Assembly: GCA_913020115.1 (NCBI GenBank)
Contig: CAJWBQ010000003.1
Span: 62,001-126,000, forward strand
Direction of reading: 5' to 3'
DNA length: 64,000 nucleotides
Source: an uncultured Cellvibrionales bacterium
Lineage (GTDB): Bacteria > Pseudomonadota > Gammaproteobacteria > Pseudomonadales > Cellvibrionaceae
Shown here: piece after piece, positions 37,285 to 46,405 of the stretch
Position numbering within the stretch: position 1 is the first letter of the stretch
Layout of the letters: every line of letters starts with the position of its first letter
Notes under the pieces: generated by a model
Told to the model about the DNA's origin: nothing
Database searches by the model: none
What the model saw: only the letters and a program-made list of their open reading frames with translations
Made by a program: the position numbers and the translations under genes

Positions 37285-38515
37285 AGCGAAGTGCCTCGAT
37301 AGGGTCCATCCGTGCCGCGTTGTAAGCGGGTACAATGCCAGAAATTACGCCCACCAATACTGACACCAATATTGCGATGACAACAATGAGTAGAGACATG
37401 GACGCCGGCATAACTAAGGCGTTAATCAGCATGGTGAGCAATCCCGCGAGCACAATGCCCACGATGCCGCCTACCAAGCAAATGATGGAAGACTCAAAAA
37501 TAAACTGCATAAGAATACTTCTTCGCTTAGCACCAATAGCCTTGCGAATACCGATCTCACGGGTGCGCTCTGTGACGGAGACAAACATTATGTTCATAAC
37601 CCCTACTCCACCCACAAACAGTGAAATTCCTGTTACTAGCACACCTACTAACAACACAACCCCCATAATGCTGTTATAGGATCCCACTAAGGAATCCAGC
37701 TTGTTAATTGAAAAATTATCGTCTTCCGCTGGGCGTAGCTTGCGGATACGGCGCATTTCGCCAATAGCCTCAAACTCTAAGCTTTCAAGAGCCGCGGCGT
37801 TATTTGCCTTAATTGCGATGTTGACATCACCCTGATTGCGCACGGCCCCAAAATTTTTTTCATAAGCGGTAACAGGGATAAATATTTGCCGGTCCAAGTT
37901 AGGCCCTCCCATAAAGCCACCGCCTTGAACTTCCATAACCCCAATAATACGATATTTGTAGCGCCCAATTTTGATTGATTGGTTAAGCGCGGAGCTTTTC
38001 CCAAACAAACCTTCTTTGATGTCCTGGCCAATAACCGCCACCTGAGATTTATAGCGGACTTCGGTGGAAATAAAGAATCGCCCTTCCGAAGGCACTACAT
38101 CAGAAACAACGGTTTGTCGTTCGCTTGTGCCAATGATGGTGACATTATCCATGCGCTCAGAGAGAAACTTAACGTTCTTATTTCCCTGAATACTAGGATT
38201 CACTACGCCGTGACCACGCAGCCTTTGTTGCAGCATTTCAGCGTGTTTAAGCTGGATGGGCGGACGATTACGAAAAGCAAAATTATTGCCAAAATTCACC
38301 CAGGGCATTCGCGATACATAAATCACGTCGGCGCCGACGGAAGAGAAGCTCTGTCGAAAAGTATTCTGTAAGCCATTGGCTGCTGTCATCGTAGTAATTA
38401 CGGCCACAATACCAATGACGATACCTAAAGTAGTTAAGAAACCGCGCGCTTTATTGGCCGTGATGGCCGTCATTGCAATATTGAGCGACTCTAATATGTC
38501 TTGCGAAAGGCGCAT
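37277..38515 (-). CDS. MacB-type ABC transporter permease (first)
   Basis: The 412-residue permease has the same plan as its downstream neighbour: NKARGFLTTLGIVIGIVAVIT as first helix, a periplasmic core domain (about 45-240), and three helices after VSVTERTREIGIRKAIGAKR. The ATPase is a separate gene 31 bases upstream rather than being fused as in E. coli MacB. Confidence 0.88.
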   Translation of the reverse strand: MRLSQDILESLNIAMTAITANKARGFLTTLGIVIGIVAVITTMTAANGLQNTFRQSFSSVGADVIYVSRMPWVNFGNNFAFRNRPPIQLKHAEMLQQRLRGHGVVNPSIQGNKNVKFLSERMDNVTIIGTSERQTVVSDVVPSEGRFFISTEVRYKSQVAVIGQDIKEGLFGKSSALNQSIKIGRYKYRIIGVMEVQGGGFMGGPNLDRQIFIPVTAYEKNFGAVRNQGDVNIAIKANNAAALESLEFEAIGEMRRIRKLRPAEDDNFSINKLDSLVGSYNSIMGVVLLVGVLVTGISLFVGGVGVMNIMFVSVTERTREIGIRKAIGAKRRSILMQFIFESSIICLVGGIVGIVLAGLLTMLINALVMPASMSLLIVVIAILVSVLVGVISGIVPAYNAARMDPIEALRYE

Positions 38516-38546
38516 TGGCGAACCTCGTAAAAAACTGTTACTGCGC

Positions 38547-39260
38547 TTAAGCGCTGCGGCTTAGTACTTCATTGAGTGTGTCAGACTCAATCAATCCGTC
38601 GCGCAAACGCACCGTGCGTTTCGCGTGAGCTGCAATGTCATCTTCGTGAGTAACCAGCACAATGGTATGACCGGCTTGATGCAATTCGTCTAGCATGCCC
38701 ATAATTTCATGGCCCGTTTTGCTATCAAGATTTCCTGTTGGCTCATCGGCCAAAATAATAGAAGGGTTAAATACCAGAGCACGGGCAATGGCAACCCGCT
38801 GCCGCTGGCCACCCGACAACTCATTGGGACGATGGCTCATGCGGTCGGCGAGCCCTACCCGTTCCAGTGCTGAACTGGCCATTCGCCGACGTTCCTCACG
38901 AGGCACCCCGCCATAAATTAACGGAAGTTCAACATTGTGAAAAATATCGGCGCGAGGAATCAGATTGAAAGTTTGAAAAACGAAACCAATTTTACCATTG
39001 CGAATTTCGGCCAATTCATCTTCGTTCCGCTGGGCCACCGGAATGCCTTCCAGTAGATATTCCCCAGAACTTGGCGTGTCCAGACAACCTATTACATTCA
39101 TCAAAGTAGACTTACCTGAACCCGAGGGCCCCATGATCGCCACATACTCGTTTTTTTGAATATCTAAGGAAACTCCGCGGAGGGCATTAACTTCTTGGCT
39201 ACCCATCACATAAGTTTTCACCACCTGATCGATGCGTAGCGTTGGCTGCGTAGTCATCAA
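38547..39260 (-). CDS. MacB/LolD-type ABC transporter ATPase
   Basis: The 237-residue ATPase has Walker [10 protein letters not shown], the signature [15 protein letters not shown], Walker [14 protein letters not shown] and the H-loop LVTHE. It belongs to the MacB/LolD/FtsE class that powers FtsX-type permeases. Its ATG directly adjoins the membrane fusion protein stop, with no gap, indicating one operon. Confidence 0.93.
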   Translation of the reverse strand: MMTTQPTLRIDQVVKTYVMGSQEVNALRGVSLDIQKNEYVAIMGPSGSGKSTLMNVIGCLDTPSSGEYLLEGIPVAQRNEDELAEIRNGKIGFVFQTFNLIPRADIFHNVELPLIYGGVPREERRRMASSALERVGLADRMSHRPNELSGGQRQRVAIARALVFNPSIILADEPTGNLDSKTGHEIMGMLDELHQAGHTIVLVTHEDDIAAHAKRTVRLRDGLIESDTLNEVLSRSA

Positions 39261-40505
39261 TTATCCCTCGCCTTTAGGCTTTGGATCATTATTCACCTTC
39301 ACCGCTTGGCCGTTAACTAGATCCCTTGAAATCGCTCGATAACTGCCAGTGACGATTTCTTGTTGACCACTCAGCCCCGATTCAATTTCAATATATTCAT
39401 CACTTTGAATACCCGTGACAACCTGCTTGGCCACCACCTTTTCAGCCTCTATCACAAACACCATTTCAACAAAGCCATCTTTGTCAGCGACATAGGTCTT
39501 GCTTAGGTCTTCAACCTCATCTTCACCTTTAAGCTGGTCTAGAGTTCGCACGGCAACACTCTGAATAGGCACGCCCAATACATCTGGTTTTACATGGGTG
39601 ATGATGTCGGCGCTGGCTGTCATTCCGGGTCTGAGGTCCGTAGCCAAATCAACAACGGTTATCGTCACTTCAAATTCTGTCTTTTGATTGCTAGAACCTT
39701 CCGCAGAGACATTGGCACTGTTAGAGATTTCCGTTACTTTGCCCATCAAGACCTGAGAGCTTAAGGCGTCAACCTCAATTTCGGCGTCTTGCCCTATGCT
39801 GATGGAAACAATATCGTTCTCATCCACATTCACCTGAGCTTCCATAGTGGATAGATCTGAAACCACTAGGATCACGTCCTCCTGAAACTGAGACCCTATG
39901 GCGATTTCGCCTTGCTCTTTATTCAGGTCTGTAATAGTACCCGCCATTGGAGCGTAAATAGTGGTTTTGCTCAGATCATCTTGTGCCTGCTTTAGCAGGG
40001 CTCGCGCTTGATCCACCTGATTCAAATTCGCTTGATAGCGCGCCGCCTCAACTTTATTGGCCGCCTCTCGACTGTCAACATTAGCCTGGGACTCAAGATT
40101 TTTTCCCAGTAGCTCTTTCGCCCGACGATATTCTTTTTCAGTGATTTTTCGGTTTTCCAGCACCAACTTGGCATTGGCTTCAGCCGCCCTAACGCTCGCC
40201 TCTGAACTTTCGACCGCGGCGAGATAGCGCTTGCGATCCAATTCCAGCAAAAATTGCCCTTGCTCTACCCAGTCACCTTCCGCGACCTCTAAACGGATGA
40301 TCTTCGCGCTCACATCGGCGCTGATTTTCACCTGAGTTTTGGGCTGAATTTTACCGGTAGCATTCACTTTCCGAATGATTTCACGGCTAAGGACCTTATC
40401 GGTTTGTACCTCTTGAAGATCTTTATTTTTATTCTTCATCACCACAAAACCAGAACCTGATACTACCAGCACGGCCAGCGTGAGCACGATCCACTTTTTC
40501 TTCAT
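39261..40505 (-). CDS. Periplasmic membrane fusion protein (HlyD/MacA-like)
   Basis: The 414-residue adaptor has an N-terminal anchor helix (about 5-23), a barrel-sandwich/lipoyl-like half (KISADVSAKIIRLEVAEGDWV), a long alpha-hairpin rich in Ala, Lys and Glu (about 80-165), the second lipoyl half (TIYAPMAGTITDLNKEQGEIA) and beta-barrel domains. It would bridge the inner-membrane transporter to a TolC-type channel, for which no gene lies here. GGAAGG upstream of the ATG supports the start. It heads the four-gene operon. Confidence 0.9.
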   Translation of the reverse strand: MKKKWIVLTLAVLVVSGSGFVVMKNKNKDLQEVQTDKVLSREIIRKVNATGKIQPKTQVKISADVSAKIIRLEVAEGDWVEQGQFLLELDRKRYLAAVESSEASVRAAEANAKLVLENRKITEKEYRRAKELLGKNLESQANVDSREAANKVEAARYQANLNQVDQARALLKQAQDDLSKTTIYAPMAGTITDLNKEQGEIAIGSQFQEDVILVVSDLSTMEAQVNVDENDIVSISIGQDAEIEVDALSSQVLMGKVTEISNSANVSAEGSSNQKTEFEVTITVVDLATDLRPGMTASADIITHVKPDVLGVPIQSVAVRTLDQLKGEDEVEDLSKTYVADKDGFVEMVFVIEAEKVVAKQVVTGIQSDEYIEIESGLSGQQEIVTGSYRAISRDLVNGQAVKVNNDPKPKGEG

Positions 40506-40695
40506 GTCTAACCTTCCTCATTTTCCTAAGCCTAGAAGATGAGCGAATGTCTAGCCTAATACAACCGCCTATAGATAAGTGGTAGTCGGCGTGCGCTGAG
40601 TGGAGCAAAGATGAATAAAAAGACCCCGTGGGAATGACTGCGGAGCATCTTTCTATGGTAGTATTTTGGCAAATACTAAGCCTATAGTGAGTACT

Positions 40696-41181
40696 ATGCC
40701 CTACATATTAAGCTTCGTCGCTCTACTCTTACTAGCCTTTGCCGGGAATCGCTGGATTCGCAATCAATTGGCCAAGGAAGACCCTGTGGAGAGACGTAAA
40801 GGCCTGATTCAAGCGGCCTTGATCTTGGTCTTTGTGATCATTGTGCTGCTTACCGTGACCGGGCGCCTGCACTGGATAGGCGCGCTTATAGCGGCCTCAA
40901 TCCCCGCGGTAAAGTATTTGCTCTCAATCGCTCTGCGACTATTGCCTTTTTTCGGGTCTCGATTCAAACCCTCACAAACACAAAGTAACCCAGCCCCGAC
41001 CGACAGCGGTAAAATGACCCATGCCGATGCGCTTAAGGTATTGGGCTTGAGTGAAGGCGCCGACAAAGACGCGATCATCGAAGCCCACCGGCAACTGATG
41101 CAAAAAGTCCACCCTGATCGAGGCGGAAGCGATGACCTAGCCGCGAGAATCAATCAGGCTAAAGACGTCTTGCTGGGCTAA
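40696..41181 (+). CDS. Membrane-anchored DnaJ-domain protein
   Basis: From the ATG at 40696 the protein has 161 residues: two to three N-terminal helices (about 1-20, 40-80) and a short C-terminal J-domain (about 105-161) with the HPD motif in QKVHPDRGGSDD. This arrangement resembles TIM14/DjlA-like J-proteins that recruit Hsp70 to the membrane. Upstream in-frame GTG (40687) and TTG (40666) starts are possible because no strong ribosome binding site is visible. Confidence 0.8.
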   Translation: MPYILSFVALLLLAFAGNRWIRNQLAKEDPVERRKGLIQAALILVFVIIVLLTVTGRLHWIGALIAASIPAVKYLLSIALRLLPFFGSRFKPSQTQSNPAPTDSGKMTHADALKVLGLSEGADKDAIIEAHRQLMQKVHPDRGGSDDLAARINQAKDVLLG

Positions 41182-41186
41182 AGCTT

Positions 41187-41498
41187 GTGCTCAATACTGA
41201 AAAAAGCTGGCTGGTTTATATCATAGAGGCTAGCGACCACAGTTTGTACACTGGTATTACCAAAGATATGCCCCGCCGCTGGCAGCAGCATTTGAACGGG
41301 ACGGGGGCAAAATTTTTTCGCGGAAGAAAACCGCTCAACTTAAAATTCCTGGAGAGTGAGCACACTAGAAGCACGGCTAGCCAGCGAGAAGCGGCCATTA
41401 AAAAGTTAGGCCGCCAAGCCAAGTTGAAACTTATAAATGAATGCTTTTCGAAATTAGACCAAAACTTGCTATCAATGCCTTTGGACTCTGAAGCCTAA
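41187..41498 (+). CDS. GIY-YIG nuclease-domain protein (YhbQ/UPF0213-like)
   Basis: The 103-residue single-domain protein has the GIY-YIG signature as LVYIIEAS...LYTGITKDMPRRWQQH. A conserved Arg and the downstream Glu in QREAAIKKLGRQAK also fit the family. It is probably a cytosolic DNA-processing or repair nuclease; the role is not defined. The GTG at 41187 is the only sensible start, 5 bases after the J-protein stop, suggesting coupling. Confidence 0.85.
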   Translation: MLNTEKSWLVYIIEASDHSLYTGITKDMPRRWQQHLNGTGAKFFRGRKPLNLKFLESEHTRSTASQREAAIKKLGRQAKLKLINECFSKLDQNLLSMPLDSEA

Positions 41499-41537
41499 GA
41501 GCACCCGCTTAAATAGCCTTATAAATACTGAGCCGGA

Positions 41538-41858
41538 CTAGGATTCCGCATCGTCGAGGTATTGCTCGTGCAAAGAACTAGCAGCCGTCGCCGCACGTTC
41601 TTGCCAAGCACGATTAAGCTCGCTTAGATCGGTTTCAGTATTGCCCGCTAACAGGGCCTCCCCTTCTTCCGCGAGCTGACGAAACAATTGAAAATTCGGG
41701 TCATCTTCAGCTCGCAGCCAAAACTCCAATTTCACCATCTCTTGAGCACAGACGAAAGGGGCTACTGTGCCCGCGAGCAATTCACTCGTGCGCGCCACAA
41801 CACGCCGGCAGTGTTTCTTCCACAATGACTCTTTGCTTACCCAATCTGGACGTTTCAT
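41538..41858 (-). CDS. Conserved-looking small cytosolic protein, function unknown
   Basis: The 106-residue, mostly helical acidic protein has no signal peptide or membrane helix (MKRPDWVSKESLWKKHCRRV start; VKLEFWLRAEDDPNFQLFRQ in the middle). I cannot name its family with certainty. Its ATG overlaps the DUF805 gene stop by four bases (ATGA), so the two are co-translated. Confidence 0.65.
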   Translation of the reverse strand: MKRPDWVSKESLWKKHCRRVVARTSELLAGTVAPFVCAQEMVKLEFWLRAEDDPNFQLFRQLAEEGEALLAGNTETDLSELNRAWQERAATAASSLHEQYLDDAES

Positions 41859-42199
41859 GTTTTTGGGTCTAAGCCATATTCATTTTCACCTTGATTCCCT
41901 TCTAACACCAGAAAGAAAACCAATACCAAGAAGCCAAGAACTGGAATTAAGCAGAGTAACAACCACCAACCAGATCGGCCCGTGTCGTGTAAACGCCGAA
42001 TGGAAACACAGGTTGCCGGTAGAAAAACGGCCAGACTATAGAGCAAACTTGCCAAACCAAAACTGGAAAACAGCGCGTCAAAAACATTGAGAATCACCGT
42101 CACGATTGCGCTGATCAAAACAAACATCCAGTATTCTTTGCGCCTCGCCCTACCGGTGTAAACCATGTATTGGCTGAGTACGCCTATATACCACTCCAT
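41855..42199 (-). CDS. DUF805 membrane protein
   Basis: From the ATG at 42199 (AGGAG upstream) this is a 114-residue inner-membrane protein of the DUF805/YhaH family. It starts WYIGVLSQYMVYTGRARRKEYW, has three to four helices and the conserved RRLHDTGRSGWWLLL. Function is unknown. It is the first gene of a two-gene unit. Confidence 0.88.
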   Translation of the reverse strand: MEWYIGVLSQYMVYTGRARRKEYWMFVLISAIVTVILNVFDALFSSFGLASLLYSLAVFLPATCVSIRRLHDTGRSGWWLLLCLIPVLGFLVLVFFLVLEGNQGENEYGLDPKT

Positions 42200-42349
42200 T
42201 TCGCCTCTCCTGTATACCAAAGTTGAATCAGCATAATACAGAAAACCAAAAATTGCAGTGTTTGATTAACAAGCCAGAACCAGCGTGGGCCTAGGCTTCC
42301 GCCAGACCCAGAGCTAAACCAAATTTAATTCGCCTTAGAACCAATCCAC

Positions 42350-43817
42350 TTACATATCGTAAGCCGTAGTATCTAGCTCCAATAGCAACTTTGCCCAGAC
42401 AGCAATTTCCGGCAACTCAAAACGATAAAAATATTTCATGGCTTGGAGCTTGCTGAGATAGAAGCTTTCGTCTGCTGCGTGAGGGTTTTCATCAAGTGCC
42501 CTTGCCGCCACCAGCCCTTGTTTCAACCACAACCAGGCAATAAGTACATGGCCAAACAGATCGAGATATTTCGCGGAGTTAGACAGAACACTATCGATGT
42601 TCTTTTCAAGCATCGCCCCTAACAGGGTTTCAGTAACATTTTCCAGGCAGCTAATGGACACTATTAATTCAGCTGAAAAAGCGCTTGTTGAATTATGCTC
42701 AGAGGCCTCGCCAGCGGTTTTTTTCATCTCGGCGAGCATAATCCTATAGCCCGCCAAATTGTTCATAGGAACTTTTCGGGCCAGTAAATCCGGCGATTGA
42801 ATTCCGTGAGTACCTTCATGAATGGGATTCAGACGGTTATCGCGGTAGAACATTTCAACGGGGTGCTCATTGGTATAACCCGCCCCACCAATACCTGAAT
42901 AGCATAATAATTGGCCTTTGGCCCATATTTTCTCGGCCATGACTTAATCATTGGTGTCATAAAATCTAACCAAGTATGAGCATACTTCCGCTCCTCCGCA
43001 CTGGGGGCCGTTTGTTCGTCGTCCATCAACTGTGAACCGAGTAAACAAAGTGCATATGCACCCTCAGCATACGTTTTCTGCGCGAGCAACATACGCCTAA
43101 TGTCCGCGTGCTCAATGATGTTCACTGGCGCTGATAATGGGTCTTTGTTAAAAGGCAAACGGCCCTGAGGGCGTTCTTTGGCATAATCAAGCGAGTATTG
43201 ATATCCGTCCAAAGCGAGCACTGCTGCACCGGTACCCACACCCACCCGCGCTTCATTCATCATGTGGAACATATACAGCAGGCCTTTATTTTCTTCACCC
43301 ACTAAGTAGCCAACAGCGCCGTCTTTGTCACCAAATGACAAGGCCGTAGAGGTTTGCGCTCACCCAAACTACCGTTTTCATTAACAAGAAATTTCGGCAC
43401 AATAAACAGCGATATGCCCTTCACTCCCTTCGGAGGACCCTTTACCCGTGCAAGCGCCAGGTGGACAATGTTTTCATTAAGCTCATGGTCGCCACTGGAA
43501 ATGTAAATTTTATTGCCTGTCACACGATAGTGGCCATCGTCAGCGGGAACGGCTGTGTGATCAAATCACCCAAACCAAACCCTGCTCCAGGTTCCGTCAT
43601 GGCCAACGTGCCACCAAAGCGTCCAGCACACATCGGTTCAAGCCAAGTGGTTTTTTGCGATTCATTGCCATGGGCTACAATAAGATTTGCAGCCGCCCGC
43701 GTTAAAAGTATCGCGGCTATGATCAGCGTAACGCTCTCTCAGGGTCATGCCCTCAGCGTCGAATAGCTCGTATAACATGAATTCCAGTTCACGCTCGTTT
43801 AATAGAGGTGCCGCCAC
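42350..43817 (-). pseudogene. Decayed acyl-CoA dehydrogenase
   Basis: Pieces of one acyl-CoA dehydrogenase follow in order but in changing frames. From a GTG at 43817 (GGAGG 8 bases upstream) comes the N-terminus (LNERELEFMLYELFDAEG...DHSRDTFNA). The frame then shifts, with roughly 100 residues missing, to ANLIVAHGNESQKTTWLEP...LAMTEPGAG. Near 43560 it shifts to [20 protein letters not shown], near 43360 to [18 protein letters not shown], and near 42885 to GAGYTNEHPVEMFYRDNRLN through the C-terminus. At least four lesions exclude function. Intact relatives oxidise acyl-CoA with FAD. The neighbouring double TetR gene may once have controlled it. Confidence 0.9.
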
Positions 43818-44014
43818 GAGGTAAACCTCCCATTATTTCAACATTAAGTATGTTTTTACTATTATAGAGTATAAGCTGCTATTTCAATATTGAGGCCTTG
43901 CTGTAGAGCAGCCAAACAGCTTACAAAATGTCACTTGAGGAACAAATACAGTAGACTCCGCCCAAGGCATCCAATGCTGGTCAATTTAACTCATTCGAAC
44001 GACTGAAGAAAAAA

Positions 44015-45274
44015 ATGACAGACACCGTTTCGCCATTTAGCAAGACCTCTCAGCACAGCCAAAAACGCCAGGCCATATTGTCAGAAGCCGCACGCCTGTT
44101 TAACAGCCAGGGCACGCGAGCCACTACACTGATAGACATTGCCTCTAGGCTTAAGCTGACTAAAACCAGCCTGTACTATTACGTTAAGACCAAAGAGGAA
44201 TTAATTTACCTCTGCTACTTGCGCAGCTGTGAGGTACATCAGCAAATTTTGAGCGTCGCCCAAAATACCGGCACCGACGGGCGAACAAAAATTGAAGCCG
44301 CTATACGCGAATACTTCCGCCGATTTCAAGGCATTCTATTAAACAAAGAACCTCAACATGCCGTAATGACTGAAATTCGCACTTTGAGGGCAGAACACCG
44401 CACTGAAGTGCAATCGCTTTACTTCAGTCTGTATTTTGCTTATCGCGACCTCATTACAGAAGGAATAGCTGACGGCAGCTTAGAGCCTTGTAACGCAGGA
44501 GCTACCGCGCTAGCATTGTTTGGCAACATACAATGGACGGTGTTATGGCTGGGTGACATTGACCCCAACAATATACCTACGGCGGGCGAGACCTTCATTG
44601 ACATTGTCATGAACGGTCTGTCCACCAACCCAAGCTTTCAGCCTATCAATTTTCCAGAGCTGAGTAGTTTAAGTATTAATAAGGGTTTTGATCGCAGCGC
44701 CCAAAATCAACTAAAACAAGAAGCCTTTTACAAAGTTGGCAGCCGCTTCTTTAACCGCAAAGGCTTTAAGGGAACTTCTTTAGACGAAATTGCCGAAGCC
44801 CTAAATGTCACCAAAGGAGCCTTCTACTACCATATCAAAGATAAAGATGATCTGCTGCTTCAGTGTTTTAATCGAACTTTGGAACACACCCGCGCAATGC
44901 AAACCCGAGCCATAGAGAATGGCAAAACGGGTCTGGATCAACTGGAACTCGCGGCACACTACCTTTTCTATATACAAAACTCTGACGAAGGGCCACTGAT
45001 TCGCTACAACTTATTGCGATCTTTAAAACCTGAGAACCAAGACAGAATACTGAAAGAAACCCAAGCCGTGGATGATCGATTTGGCGAACTGGTTCAACTT
45101 GGCATTCGCGACAACAGCATCCGCGATGTCAATGCTAGCATTGCAGAACAGTTTATTTCGGGTGGAATTAATTCTTGTCTAGACTTCCCAGAATTGTCTC
45201 GCGGCAGTGATGACATGGCGAAAAACTCAGCAGATTATTTCCAGATGATATTCCGCGGCATGGGTGTTCGCTAA
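44015..45274 (+). CDS. Regulator with two fused TetR units
   Basis: The 419-residue protein contains two complete TetR-type modules. The first DNA-binding domain spans about 16-62 (AILSEAARLFNSQG, recognition part LKLTKTSLYYYVKTKEEL) with its ligand domain to about 205. The second spans about 228-275 (KVGSRFFNRKGFKGTSL, LNVTKGAFYYHIKDKDDL) with another ligand domain to the end. One chain could thus act like a TetR dimer or bind two sites. It is divergent from the acyl-CoA dehydrogenase pseudogene and overlaps the convergent SDR gene by four bases. Acyl-CoA-type ligands are plausible from context only. Confidence 0.85.
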   Translation: MTDTVSPFSKTSQHSQKRQAILSEAARLFNSQGTRATTLIDIASRLKLTKTSLYYYVKTKEELIYLCYLRSCEVHQQILSVAQNTGTDGRTKIEAAIREYFRRFQGILLNKEPQHAVMTEIRTLRAEHRTEVQSLYFSLYFAYRDLITEGIADGSLEPCNAGATALALFGNIQWTVLWLGDIDPNNIPTAGETFIDIVMNGLSTNPSFQPINFPELSSLSINKGFDRSAQNQLKQEAFYKVGSRFFNRKGFKGTSLDEIAEALNVTKGAFYYHIKDKDDLLLQCFNRTLEHTRAMQTRAIENGKTGLDQLELAAHYLFYIQNSDEGPLIRYNLLRSLKPENQDRILKETQAVDDRFGELVQLGIRDNSIRDVNASIAEQFISGGINSCLDFPELSRGSDDMAKNSADYFQMIFRGMGVR

Positions 45275-46131
45275 TTCCCTGGCTGCTCCTGAGCTAAGGC
45301 TTCGGCTTTCACTTTCGCAACTAGAGGTTTCTCCAATCGCGCAATGTACTCGTAAGAGGCAGGAAATAGACGCACAATAAAGTCTAGAATTTTCGCGTCC
45401 CAACCCACTAAAATCCGACGTCGGTTTTTTTCAATGCCATTTAAGATAACAGACGCGGCTTTATCGGCCGTAGTTTTTGCAAGGCTATCGAATTGGCTGC
45501 CAATTTCTTTTTTCGTTACAGCCATACTGCCTTCAGCGACACGAGCATTCTGAACAATACTGGTTTTTATACCTCCTGGATGCACACTGCTGACGCCAAC
45601 CCGGGTATCCGCCAGCTCCATCTTTAGCGCTTCCGTAAAACCACGCACAGCAAATTTTGAGGCATTGTAAGCCCCTTGGGATGGCACGGCCAACAAGCCA
45701 AACAGGCTAGAGATGTTGGTGATGTGCGCTTCATCAGATTTTTTCAGGTGAGGCAGGAAAGCTTTTGTTCCGTAAACTACTCCCCAAAAATTGATATTCA
45801 TTACCCACTCAAAATTTGCATAATCCATGGTATCGATATGGTCTATGGCCGTCACACCCGCATTGTTGAATAAGAGGTGTACACCTCCGTGAGTAGACAC
45901 CACAGTATCGGCAAATTCTTCCATCGCCTCGCGATCGGATACGTCCAAGTCATGCAAACTGTATTTGCCACCATACTCTGAAACAGAATCGCCCGTGGCC
46001 TTTAAGCCCTCCATGTCCATATCGGCCAGAGCAAGTATACAACCGCGCTCTGCCAGTTGTAGTGCCAAACATCGGCCTATTCCAGATGCGGCTCCAGTAA
46101 CTACTGCGACGCGGTCACTAAATTTTTTCAT
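45271..46131 (-). CDS. SDR-family NAD(P)-dependent oxidoreductase
   Basis: The 286-residue classical short-chain dehydrogenase has the nucleotide-binding motif VVTGAASGIGRCLAL, the NNAG motif, and catalytic Ser and YxxxK in NISSLFGL...GAYNASKFAV. The Asp in LADMDMEG after the second strand suggests NAD(H) preference. A C-terminal hydrophobic extension is present. Lipid or alcohol oxidation is possible; the substrate is unknown. Confidence 0.9.
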   Translation of the reverse strand: MKKFSDRVAVVTGAASGIGRCLALQLAERGCILALADMDMEGLKATGDSVSEYGGKYSLHDLDVSDREAMEEFADTVVSTHGGVHLLFNNAGVTAIDHIDTMDYANFEWVMNINFWGVVYGTKAFLPHLKKSDEAHITNISSLFGLLAVPSQGAYNASKFAVRGFTEALKMELADTRVGVSSVHPGGIKTSIVQNARVAEGSMAVTKKEIGSQFDSLAKTTADKAASVILNGIEKNRRRILVGWDAKILDFIVRLFPASYEYIARLEKPLVAKVKAEALAQEQPGN

Positions 46132-46405
46132 GACATATCCCCCTACAATTAATGAGCTTTTACATGAGCGCCAAGGACATAGGCCTTATCGATACTAAAC
46201 CATCTTAGGAGGTTTAGGCGTTTAAAGTTTAGGATTCCGCGCCAAAAAACACGGAATTGGTGCCAAGCTTCGGAGAATTGCAACTAAGGTTTCAGGAAAG
46301 AAGCTCTACGCTGGATTTATGTGTAAAGTTTTGCTTGTATGCAACAAATGATCAGCTTTACTGCTAATATCAGAAAAAAAATAAAACCGTAAGGGAGCGC
46401 TACCA
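46132..46405. promoter_or_regulatory. Divergent region between SDR and alkylsulfatase genes
   Basis: A perfect inverted repeat CTAAACC (46195-46201) / GGTTTAG (46211-46217) with a 9-base spacer lies here. It is a candidate operator for either divergent gene. I see no further gene. Confidence 0.3.

Noticed and set aside
42829-43341. Separate acyl-CoA dehydrogenase-like genes
   Set aside because: They are fragments of one gene broken by frameshifts, so they are reported as a single pseudogene.
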